From Planctomycetia bacterium (GTDB lineage: Bacteria > Planctomycetota > Phycisphaerae > Phycisphaerales > SM1A02), in NCBI GenBank assembly GCA_005799495.1, contig SYGP01000019.1, positions 20,818 to 84,817 on the forward strand: a DNA stretch of 64,000 nt, read 5' to 3'. The notes under the pieces are model-generated. The model was not told the origin of the DNA and did no database searches. It saw only the letters and a program-made list of their open reading frames with translations. Positions 34,595 to 42,116 of this stretch are shown piece by piece. How positions within the stretch are numbered: the stretch's first letter is position 1; each line of letters opens with the position of its first letter. The position numbers and the translations under genes are program-made.

Positions 34595-36870
34595 GGATGC
34601 TTCCCCCCGTCAGCGAGTGCTGGCTGCGCAACAGGACGATGGAGGTCGGTGCCGAGCCGCTGCATGTATGCCACCAGCGCAACGATGCGCCTTTCGCGCA
34701 GCCCCTCGACCCCCTGCGCCGAACCGTTCTCGGTGATCAGTTGTCGCTCGATTGCCAGCGCTTGTGTCCGTGCATGGTTCGCGGCATCTGCGATCTCCTC
34801 CTCGCGGTAGGGAACGCCGACTCCCTGCAGCGCGCGCATCGCCGGCATCGCGGATGCCTCGTTGAGCGGCTGTTCGTAGAGATGCGGATACGGCGGCATG
34901 ATCGATCCGGCACTGGTGCTCTCAGGATTGAGGAAGTGGCGAACATGCCAGAGGGCGCTCGGATTCCGCACGCCCTCGCGTGCGAGGTCGGGACCGATGC
35001 GACGACTGCCCCAGAGGAAGGGATGGTCGAACACGCTCTCGCCAGGCTTCGAATACTCGCCGTAGCGTTCGGTTTCGGCGACCAACGGCCGCACCATCTG
35101 GGAGTGGCAGTTCACGCAGCCCTCGGCGACGTAGATGTCCCGCCCAATGCACTCCAATGGCGTGAGCGGCATCACGCTGGCGATTCGGGGAATGTCGCTT
35201 CGGATGGTGAACATCGGGATCGCCTCGAAGAGCGTGGCAACGATCACGGCGATCACCACCCACACCGTGAAGACCATCGGGATCGCCTCGAGGTTGCGAT
35301 GCCAGCCAAGCGAACAGAATCGCCAGATGGGGTGCGCGATGTCCACCACCACACCGGTTGGCAATCCCGACGGGGGCGATGGGTCAGGCGTCCAATTGCG
35401 TTTCAGCGGCGCTGCTGCGTACACCGGCACTTCGTATCGGGCAGGTCGAGCGCGCCACGTCATCAGGAGATTCACGCAGCAAAGCACCGCCGAAACCAAG
35501 TACAGGGATCCACCGATGGTCCGCATCCAGTACAGCGGCATCAACTTCGTCACCGTCGAGAGGAAGTCGTATTGCAGCACGCCGTCATCGTTGAACGCTC
35601 GCCAATTGAGCCCCTGCGTGAGCCCCGCCGCGTAGATAGGCACGATGTAAAGCACAATGCCGATGGTCGCGAGCCAGAAGTGGAGATTCACCCAGGCGGG
35701 TCGGGCAATGGGCGCTTGCAAGAGCCTCGGCGCGAGCCAATACACCATGCCAAACACCATGAAGCCGACCCAGCCAAGCGCCCCCGCGTGCACATGCGCG
35801 ATGGTCCAGTCGGTGTAGTGGCTCAGTGCATTCACGCTCTTCACGCTCAGGAGCGGACCTTCAAAGGTGCTCATGCCGTAAAAGGTGATGCCGAGCACGA
35901 AGAACTTGAGGACTGGATCGGTGGTGACCCTGTTCCATGCTCCGCGCAGCGTCAAGAGCCCATTGATCATTCCTCCCCACGACGGCATCCACAGCATGAC
36001 GCTGAACAGCATGCCGAGCGTGCTGGCCCACTCGGGCACCGCTGTGTAGTGCAGATGATGCGGTCCCGCCCAGATGTACACGAACACCAGGCTCCAGAAG
36101 TGCACGATCGACAGCCGGTAGCTGAAGACCGGGCGTTCCGCTGCTTTGGGCAGGAAGTAGTACATCAGCCCGAGGAATGGCGTCGTGAGGAAGAATGCAA
36201 CTGCGTTGTGTCCGTACCACCACTGCATGAATGCATCCTGACTGCCCGCATAGATGGAGTAGCTCTTGGTCCAGCCGCTTGGCATCGCCAGGTTGTTGAA
36301 GATGTAGAGCACCGCAATCGCGATGACCGTGGCGATGTAGAACCAGATCGCGACATAGAGGTGGCGCTCGCGTCGCCTCGCGATCGTGCCGAAGAAGTTC
36401 ACCGCGAACACGACCCACACCAACACGACGGCGATGTCGATCGGCCACTCCAGCTCCGCGTACTCCTTCGCCTGGGTCCAACCGAGTGGAAGCGAGATGG
36501 CCGCCGCGACGATGATCGCCTGCCATCCCCAGAAGTGCACGCGACTGAGCAGGTCGCTGAACATTCGCGCCTTGAGGAGCCGCTGCGACGAGTAGTAGAC
36601 CGCTGCGAAGATGGCGTTGCCGGCGAAGGCGAAGATCACCGCGTTGGTGTGCAGCGGACGGAGCCGACCAAAGCTCAACCACTCCGCCGGGTTGGCCTTG
36701 GGATAGGTGAGTTGGAACGCGATGAGAACTCCCACCAACATGCCGACCACGCCCCAAAGCAAGGTCGCGCCAACGAACTTGCGGACGATGTCGTCGTCGT
36801 AACTGAAACGGTCGAGGAGAATTGGGGCTGCCGTTGGATCGCTGGGACCTGGCTGATTCGCTGAAACCAT
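34591..36870 (-). CDS. ccoNO: fused cbb3-type cytochrome c oxidase subunits I and II (CcoNO)
   Basis: A 759-residue fusion. Residues ~30-490 are the 12-helix haem-copper oxidase subunit I (CcoN) with the usual His ligands (HNAVAFFLT, AHVHAGALGWVGFMVFGMVY). A membrane helix at ~535 starts the CcoO part, with the haem c motif CVNCH at ~585-589 and the SIMPPYPHLYEQ Met ligand. NO fusions are known in some Bacteroidetes and Planctomycetes. ATG 36870 has a TAGG ribosome-binding hint ~9 bases upstream; a longer frame running toward 37242 overlaps the divergent regulator and is rejected. First gene of the cco operon, a high-affinity terminal oxidase. Confidence 0.96.
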   Translation of the reverse strand: MVSANQPGPSDPTAAPILLDRFSYDDDIVRKFVGATLLWGVVGMLVGVLIAFQLTYPKANPAEWLSFGRLRPLHTNAVIFAFAGNAIFAAVYYSSQRLLKARMFSDLLSRVHFWGWQAIIVAAAISLPLGWTQAKEYAELEWPIDIAVVLVWVVFAVNFFGTIARRRERHLYVAIWFYIATVIAIAVLYIFNNLAMPSGWTKSYSIYAGSQDAFMQWWYGHNAVAFFLTTPFLGLMYYFLPKAAERPVFSYRLSIVHFWSLVFVYIWAGPHHLHYTAVPEWASTLGMLFSVMLWMPSWGGMINGLLTLRGAWNRVTTDPVLKFFVLGITFYGMSTFEGPLLSVKSVNALSHYTDWTIAHVHAGALGWVGFMVFGMVYWLAPRLLQAPIARPAWVNLHFWLATIGIVLYIVPIYAAGLTQGLNWRAFNDDGVLQYDFLSTVTKLMPLYWMRTIGGSLYLVSAVLCCVNLLMTWRARPARYEVPVYAAAPLKRNWTPDPSPPSGLPTGVVVDIAHPIWRFCSLGWHRNLEAIPMVFTVWVVIAVIVATLFEAIPMFTIRSDIPRIASVMPLTPLECIGRDIYVAEGCVNCHSQMVRPLVAETERYGEYSKPGESVFDHPFLWGSRRIGPDLAREGVRNPSALWHVRHFLNPESTSAGSIMPPYPHLYEQPLNEASAMPAMRALQGVGVPYREEEIADAANHARTQALAIERQLITENGSAQGVEGLRERRIVALVAYMQRLGTDLHRPVAQPALADGGKHP

Positions 36871-36938
36871 GATTTGCCTACCTGTGTTTCTGTGATTTGG
36901 AAGCTCAAAAAAGTGGATTGGGGGAAAGAACGACCATA

Positions 36939-36967
36939 TTGACGCGAAACGAACTCGGAGTATTATA
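36939..36967 (+). promoter_or_regulatory. back-to-back sigma70-type promoters of rrf2 and the cco operon
   Basis: Plus strand: TTGACG (36939-36944), 16-base spacer, TATTAT (36961-36966), pointing to the Rrf2 gene. Minus strand: a perfect TATAAT at 36967-36962 with TTGCAA 15 bases upstream, pointing to ccoNO (leader ~85 bases). The two -10 elements occupy the same bases, so the two directions probably compete or are co-regulated. Confidence 0.45.
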
Positions 36968-36972
36968 TCAGT

Positions 36973-36997
36973 GATTCTGAGATTGCAATTCTCAATC
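36973..36997 (+). promoter_or_regulatory. candidate Rrf2 operator
   Basis: An imperfect inverted repeat, GATT-c-TGAGA / TCTCAATC around TTGCAAT, sits over the start of the rrf2 transcript and the -35 region of the cco promoter. Position suggests a shared binding site for the adjacent Rrf2 protein; sequence evidence is limited. Confidence 0.35.
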
Positions 36998-37025
36998 CAC
37001 GCGCAGAGAGGACAAATCCCCCGAG

Positions 37026-37520
37026 ATGTATGGAAAACAAACAGAGCGAGCGATTGGCGCGCTGAGCCGCTTGGCGGAAGTGTGGGACGGCGGGAAAACG
37101 CGGCTGTCGGCGACTGACATCGCTCATCAGCGCGGGCTCCCAGCCCCCATGGTGGCAAAGATCCTGTCGACTCTTTCGCAGGCGGGCTTGGTTGTTGGTT
37201 CGCCGGGGCCCGGTGGTGGATACGCCCTCGCGCGTGCCCCAAGCGAAATCACCCTCAAGTCCGTTCATCAGATCTTTGAACGGGAGGAACGCACGCACAA
37301 TTGCCCCTTTGGAGGCGGCGTGTGCGGGGTCGGCGAACCGTGTGCCCTGCACCATCGCCTTGTGGAGATGCAGCAGGACATTACGAGCTTTTTGACCACG
37401 ACCACCCTCGAGTGCTTTCGGGAAGCGGCGCAGGTGCGCGGGCTCACGCCAACTCCGCGAACTGTGCAGGTGACGACCCCGCGCGAGAGTTATCGCGCCC
37501 CAGACCGCGGAAGGAACTGA
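37026..37520 (+). CDS. Rrf2-family Fe-S transcriptional regulator
   Basis: A 164-residue regulator with an N-terminal winged helix (ATDIAHQRGLPAPMVAKILS, GSPGPGGGYALARAP) and three clustered Cys residues (NCPFGGGVCGVGEPCALHH) that match the Fe-S ligand pattern of Rrf2 proteins such as IscR, NsrR and RsrR. It is divergent from the cbb3 operon with overlapping promoters, so control of the oxidase by Fe-S, O2 or NO status is the likely job. The C-terminus (RTVQVTTPRESY) is longer than in minimal members. Confidence 0.92.
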   Translation: MYGKQTERAIGALSRLAEVWDGGKTRLSATDIAHQRGLPAPMVAKILSTLSQAGLVVGSPGPGGGYALARAPSEITLKSVHQIFEREERTHNCPFGGGVCGVGEPCALHHRLVEMQQDITSFLTTTTLECFREAAQVRGLTPTPRTVQVTTPRESYRAPDRGRN

Positions 37521-37623
37521 CCTAACCCGAGATCTGGATGGGGTCATTGGGTTGGACGGGGCACGGTTCGTTTCTTTGCGAGCCCAAAACACACTTTTCT
37601 TCATTGCGGATAGGTTGTCGCTC

Positions 37624-38781
37624 ATGCGATTCCAAACTTGCGGAAGAGCTGAAACTCGCACTTTCTGGCGACTCGGCAGCCGAATGGCCGTGCGAATTGC
37701 ACTCGCTGCGGTTGCGGCGTGCGCAGTTTGCCCGCCTGCACTCAGCCAGACCGCAGATCCAGCGCCGACCGCGCCAGCACAAGCGGCTCCCGCTCCCGCG
37801 CCAGCGCCCCCCCCCGCACCGGGCAGCGTTGTCGTCGTTCAACTCGTCGGAGGCGATGTGCTCCGCGGAGAACTGGTTTCTGAGTCCGCCGAATCGGTTG
37901 TGTTGAAGCATCCAATCCTCGGACAGATCACGCTCGCGCGAGCAAGCGTCGCTTCAGTCGCGGTTCCCCCTCCCCCGCAGGCAGCGGACCCGACGGGTGC
38001 ACAGGTGCCGGCTCAGGTTGCCGTCGCTGCGGCTGATGTTTCGCTTGGCAATGCCGCATCGAGCGCGCCAGCTGCCGTTGCTCAGGCAACGGCCGAGGCG
38101 CCGAAGGCGGAGGAAAAGCCACCTCCATCGAAATGGAAGTTCGCTTTTGCGGCCAATGTGAACTACGTCGACGCGAATGTTGAACAGCTCGATTTTCGAG
38201 TTGCAGCCGGCGCCGTGTACGAGGATCCTGATGTCGAGAAGTTGCAGCTCAGCGCTGAGTACTTCTTCCGCAATGTCGACAGTGCGCAAACGGACAACAA
38301 TCTGTTGGTCACGGGCGTTTATGACTATTTCATCAAGGAAACGCGGTGGCTGCTCTTCGGCAAGGTCCAGGGGCAGATGGACCAGCTGCAGAATTGGGAG
38401 CAGCGACTGTCGGGCTGGGGCGGAGTTGGCTACCGCTTTTACATCGCACCGCCAGTCGGACTGACAGGCAAGATCGGCGCAGGTGCCACCCGCGAATTCG
38501 GCAGCATCAATCTGACACGGGCAGAGTTGTATGGGCAGTTGGAGGGAAAGTGGCTCATCAGTGATGTGCAGACTCTGGAGGCGAGCGCCTGGATCGCACC
38601 GAGCTTCGAGGACTTTTCCCAGTACCTCGTGCTTGCGCGCGCTGAGTGGTCCATGAAGATCGACCCAGAGTTGGGTCTGTCGTTGCTTGGCGGCGTGCGA
38701 TGGCAATTCCAGTCGCAGGTGCCGGCGGGACAGAACCCCGATGACACCCGCGTCTACGCCGGACTCAAGCTGGACTTCTGA
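37624..38781 (+). CDS. DUF481 outer-membrane protein
   Basis: A protein of ~385 residues: signal peptide (AVRIALAAVAACAVC...ALSQ), Pro/Ala-rich stretch, a small beta domain (VVVQLVGGDVLRGELVSESA, ending GQITLARASVASV) common in planctomycete members, an Ala-rich linker, then a DUF481 beta-barrel (~165-385, YFFRNVDSAQTDNNLLVTGV ... VYAGLKLDF). DUF481 (YdiY) proteins are outer-membrane barrels of unclear function, linked to acid or salt stress in E. coli. ATG 37624 has an AGG-containing motif upstream; ATG 37684 lies right at the signal peptide and is possible. Confidence 0.85.
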   Translation: MRFQTCGRAETRTFWRLGSRMAVRIALAAVAACAVCPPALSQTADPAPTAPAQAAPAPAPAPPPAPGSVVVVQLVGGDVLRGELVSESAESVVLKHPILGQITLARASVASVAVPPPPQAADPTGAQVPAQVAVAAADVSLGNAASSAPAAVAQATAEAPKAEEKPPPSKWKFAFAANVNYVDANVEQLDFRVAAGAVYEDPDVEKLQLSAEYFFRNVDSAQTDNNLLVTGVYDYFIKETRWLLFGKVQGQMDQLQNWEQRLSGWGGVGYRFYIAPPVGLTGKIGAGATREFGSINLTRAELYGQLEGKWLISDVQTLEASAWIAPSFEDFSQYLVLARAEWSMKIDPELGLSLLGGVRWQFQSQVPAGQNPDDTRVYAGLKLDF

Positions 38782-38948
38782 CCGCATTCGCAAGGAGTCG
38801 ATGCGAGCCGCGATCTCTCCGTGGCTTTTGCGGTGGCGGCAAGTGCATTTTTGCGCAAAGTTGAAACATGCGGGTCGACTTGCCCAGCAGTCGGGCTAGA
38901 TTTCATTTGTTCGGTTTGCTCTGACTTGCTCTCCACAGGAGTTCATCC

Positions 38949-41222
38949 ATGTCGATTTGGGCTTCCGCTGTGTCGGTTCTTGTCTGCACAACAACATTGG
39001 TCTTTGCCGCCTCCGCCCGTGCCCAGAACAGCGGCGAGAACTTCAGGGAACGAGCCCGTGCAAATCCCGCGGTTGGTGATGAGCAAGAGCATGTCTCGAC
39101 ATTGACACGCGTGCGGGAGGGCGGGACCCCCTACAACCCAAACCAGTCGCTCTTTCCTTATGCCCTCGATCTGGGCGGAGTTGCGGAGGAACCCTCAACC
39201 GGACTGATCTCCTCGCCACCCGAGTACGCGCCAACCCGCGGTGTGCTCTATCAGTACGGCAACACTTGGAACTCGGTCGTGACTGCACTCGTGGCATCGT
39301 TGACTTCGAGTTCGGCGTTCGATGAGATCGCTTATGTGGTCGTTGCAAATCAGTCGACAGCCACCTCGGCGGCAACCGCCTTCAGCGGCGCGGGCGCCAA
39401 CCTCAGCAAGGTGGTGTTCATCATCCAGCCGAACAATTCCGTGTGGATGCGCGATTACGGTCCGCACTTCATCTTCCAAGGCGGCACCCTCGCGGCGGTC
39501 GACAGCCACTATTACCCAAACCGCCCGCAGGACAACTTCATTCCGACGCTGGTGGCTGACGGCACCCTCGGCGTTCCAAGCTTTGATCAGGGGCTCTACT
39601 ACTCAGGCGGAAACTTCCAGCCCGGCCCGAATCGCACGGGCTTCTGCACTGCGCTGATCACGCTTGACAATCCAACTTCTGGGGGCCACACGGACGCGTT
39701 GATTCGCGAGCTCTACCAATCCTTCCAAGGCATCGACACGCTCCACATTCTTCCGCAGCTTCCCTTTTCCGTCGATGGAACTGGGCACATCGACATGTGG
39801 ATGTATCTGGTGGACGAGAACACGGCGGTCATCAGCGAGTTCATTGCTGGCTCGAACGCAACCGCGATCAGTGTCACGAACAATGCCGTTCCGTACATGC
39901 AAGGCTTGGGCTTCGAAGTCTTCCGCCCTCAAGCTTGGAATGTGTCTTCCACGCACTACACCTATGCCAACGCGTTCCGCGTGAACAACCGCATCTTCGT
40001 GCCGTGCTACGGAACGGCTCTCGCGCCAGGCGGCAGCGCCTCCTACAACACGCGGGATGCCGATGCGCTCGCCAAGTGGCAGGCGGCGGCGGGCCCCGGC
40101 GTCACCATCGTCCCGATCCAGTGCTCGAGCATCATTGGCGCATCCGGTGCGATCCACTGCATCGTGAAGCAGGTGCCCCGCTTCACCAATCTCATCCCCG
40201 CAGCACACATCACGGCTCCGCGTGGGGGCGAGATGTGGGTGGCGGGATCGACGCGGAGCATTCAATGGAATGCGACCGACACCAACAATGCGCCGCTTTC
40301 CAATGTCGATCTCGCCTATTCGGCGGACGACGGCGTCACTTGGACGAACATCGCGAGCGCGCTTGCCGATTCGGGTTCGTACAACTGGACCACGCCGGCC
40401 ATTGCGTCGACGGCCGTGCGAGTGCGCGTGACTGCACGCGCCGCGGATGGCGACACGGTCGTTGCCATCAGCAACGCTTTTCAGGTTGGAACTGGATCGG
40501 ACACGGTGTACGACTTTTCCTCGGGTGCTGGCGTGAACAAGTTCGGCACTGGTCGGCAGACGGCTTCATGGACGAATGTCAATGCCAACAACAATCCCGC
40601 GACGACTGCCCTGACGGCCACCAACTACACCGCGCTTGCGACATCGAATTCGACTGGGAGCATCACGGATACGAATCGTTACGTGCCTGCGGCACTCTCC
40701 TCCGGCAACGAAAGCACGAATGTCTTCCGCTTCACGATCACACAGCCTCTGGCTGACATCGACCAGCTCACCGTGCGCTTGGAGGGCTTCGCCGACTTTT
40801 GCACTCAAGTCGAGCTGTATGTCTGGAATCTGTCGCTCAACAACTGGGGCGACTTCAGTGGTCGCGTCGGACAGAACCGCTACATCGATTGCTGGGCTGG
40901 CAATGCCGACGGCATCATGACCGGGTTCACGAGCGAGAATCTGTCCAACTACATCGCAGGCGATGGAACGATTCGGTTCCTCGTGTACGGGGAACGCCCG
41001 AACGACGAGATCGGTCACGACTACATCTCCGTGACAGTGACGAATGTCGACATCGCTCCGTCATGTCCAGCGGACCTCGATGGCAGTTCTGCCGTCGAAG
41101 GCGGCGACCTTGCTGCTCTCCTCGCGGCGTGGGGCGGAAGTGGTGGCGATCTCGACGGCAGCGGCTCGACGGATGGAGCCGATCTTGCGGTGATGCTCAG
41201 CGCATGGGGACCGTGCCCCTGA
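38949..41222 (+). CDS. secreted agmatine/peptidylarginine deiminase-like protein with dockerin-like tail
   Basis: A 757-residue secreted protein. After a signal peptide (cut near ARAQN) comes a PAD_porph/agmatine-deiminase fold with the catalytic signposts VWMRDYGPHF, SGGNFQPG, GTGHIDMWM and the late GAIHCIVKQ with the active-site Cys (~90-420). Then an Ig/Kre9-like domain (GGEMWVAGSTRSIQWNATD), a second beta domain and two dockerin-like repeats (DLAALLAAWG, DLAVMLSAWG). The family hydrolyses guanidino groups to ureido groups plus ammonia; an extracellular, multi-domain version suggests peptidyl-arginine or free-arginine substrates. AGGAG stands 8 bases before ATG 38949. Confidence 0.88.
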   Translation: MSIWASAVSVLVCTTTLVFAASARAQNSGENFRERARANPAVGDEQEHVSTLTRVREGGTPYNPNQSLFPYALDLGGVAEEPSTGLISSPPEYAPTRGVLYQYGNTWNSVVTALVASLTSSSAFDEIAYVVVANQSTATSAATAFSGAGANLSKVVFIIQPNNSVWMRDYGPHFIFQGGTLAAVDSHYYPNRPQDNFIPTLVADGTLGVPSFDQGLYYSGGNFQPGPNRTGFCTALITLDNPTSGGHTDALIRELYQSFQGIDTLHILPQLPFSVDGTGHIDMWMYLVDENTAVISEFIAGSNATAISVTNNAVPYMQGLGFEVFRPQAWNVSSTHYTYANAFRVNNRIFVPCYGTALAPGGSASYNTRDADALAKWQAAAGPGVTIVPIQCSSIIGASGAIHCIVKQVPRFTNLIPAAHITAPRGGEMWVAGSTRSIQWNATDTNNAPLSNVDLAYSADDGVTWTNIASALADSGSYNWTTPAIASTAVRVRVTARAADGDTVVAISNAFQVGTGSDTVYDFSSGAGVNKFGTGRQTASWTNVNANNNPATTALTATNYTALATSNSTGSITDTNRYVPAALSSGNESTNVFRFTITQPLADIDQLTVRLEGFADFCTQVELYVWNLSLNNWGDFSGRVGQNRYIDCWAGNADGIMTGFTSENLSNYIAGDGTIRFLVYGERPNDEIGHDYISVTVTNVDIAPSCPADLDGSSAVEGGDLAALLAAWGGSGGDLDGSGSTDGADLAVMLSAWGPCP

Positions 41223-41249
41223 CGGCTCTCGAGATCGCTGCGATACGCA

Positions 41250-42110
41250 TCAGTTGAGTGCGGGACCGATCGGATCCCAAATCAACTTGTTCGTGTTCCA
41301 GTCGCCGCCCGGCGTTGATGTCAGGCGACTGCCCTGCGCATTCGTCGTCGCTTGCTCGTTCGTGAACCATGCGACATGCCCGTCGGCGAAACTGATATGA
41401 CCACCTTTGAAGTGGCGCGCGGCAAGGCGCTTCCAACTGCATGCAGCTCGATCAAGATTCCTGTTGAACCCAGGATCGTCGGGCGGCAGCTCAGCGGGGT
41501 TCGCGCGCATCTCGAGCATCACGACTGTTCGGTCGGGCGCGGTGATGTGGCTCTGCCGAACGAGTTTCTGGAATGAGTCACTCGGCAGCCCTGCGTTGAG
41601 CAGCAATGTTTGGTTGAGCCGGATGTTCATCACATAGCAGAACCAGAAGCCATGCGAGATCCCCTGTCTTCCCACGGCGCCGAAAGGCCAAGGTTCCGCA
41701 TTCATTGGGCGCGCAGCCGGGTCAGTCCACACTGAGTTGTGATTGTCCCAGTTGGCGACATGCACTTGCTGCGCAAAGGCATCCTCGACCATCTCGCTGT
41801 AGGGGCGCTCGCCGACGAGCGGCGCGAGCGCATTGGGCCAGAACACATCCTGCGTCAAGTTCGTTGACATTCCCGGCGTGTCTTTCGCTCCCTCCCACGG
41901 GATTTGCTCCTTGTGCGAGTTGCCCCACTGGACGATCGCGAAGCCCCATTGCTTGAAGTTGGATTGGCTCTTGGTCGCGAACATCTGCGCGCGGATCATT
42001 CCAGATGCTGGAATCAGGATCCCTACGAGAACCACGATGATGCCTACCACCACCAGAAGTTCGACCAGCGTGAACGCCTGATTGGATGACCGAGGACGAC
42101 ATCGCACCAC
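41250..42110 (-). CDS. prepilin-type N-terminal methylation protein (DUF1559-like)
   Basis: A 286-residue pseudopilin-like protein with a class III signal (QAFTLVELLVVVGIIVVLVG, cleaved before Phe, Glu at +5) and a globular domain ending in HFKGGHISFADGHVAWF, the H-x-x-G-x-x-x-x-x-DGH-V pattern of planctomycete DUF1559/type II-like prepilins. These families are strongly expanded in Planctomycetes; function is unknown but they are exported by type II/IV pilus machinery. The window's secretin (62436-64000) could belong to such a machine. It starts six bases after the stop of... the neighbouring fusion gene lies downstream on the same strand's far side, so co-transcription order is this gene's 3' side facing 41249. 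Confidence 0.84.
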   Translation of the reverse strand: MVRCRPRSSNQAFTLVELLVVVGIIVVLVGILIPASGMIRAQMFATKSQSNFKQWGFAIVQWGNSHKEQIPWEGAKDTPGMSTNLTQDVFWPNALAPLVGERPYSEMVEDAFAQQVHVANWDNHNSVWTDPAARPMNAEPWPFGAVGRQGISHGFWFCYVMNIRLNQTLLLNAGLPSDSFQKLVRQSHITAPDRTVVMLEMRANPAELPPDDPGFNRNLDRAACSWKRLAARHFKGGHISFADGHVAWFTNEQATTNAQGSRLTSTPGGDWNTNKLIWDPIGPALN

Positions 42111-42116
42111 AGGAAA

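Noticed and set aside
34579..36864. A 761-codon open frame on the plus strand antisense to ccoNO
   Set aside because: It mirrors a well-identified conserved gene, has His/Arg-rich composition typical of GC-rich shadow frames, and no domain.
36870..37242. Extended N-terminus of ccoNO up to 37242
   Set aside because: It would overlap the divergent Rrf2 gene and lacks any homology; the normal CcoN start is at 36870.
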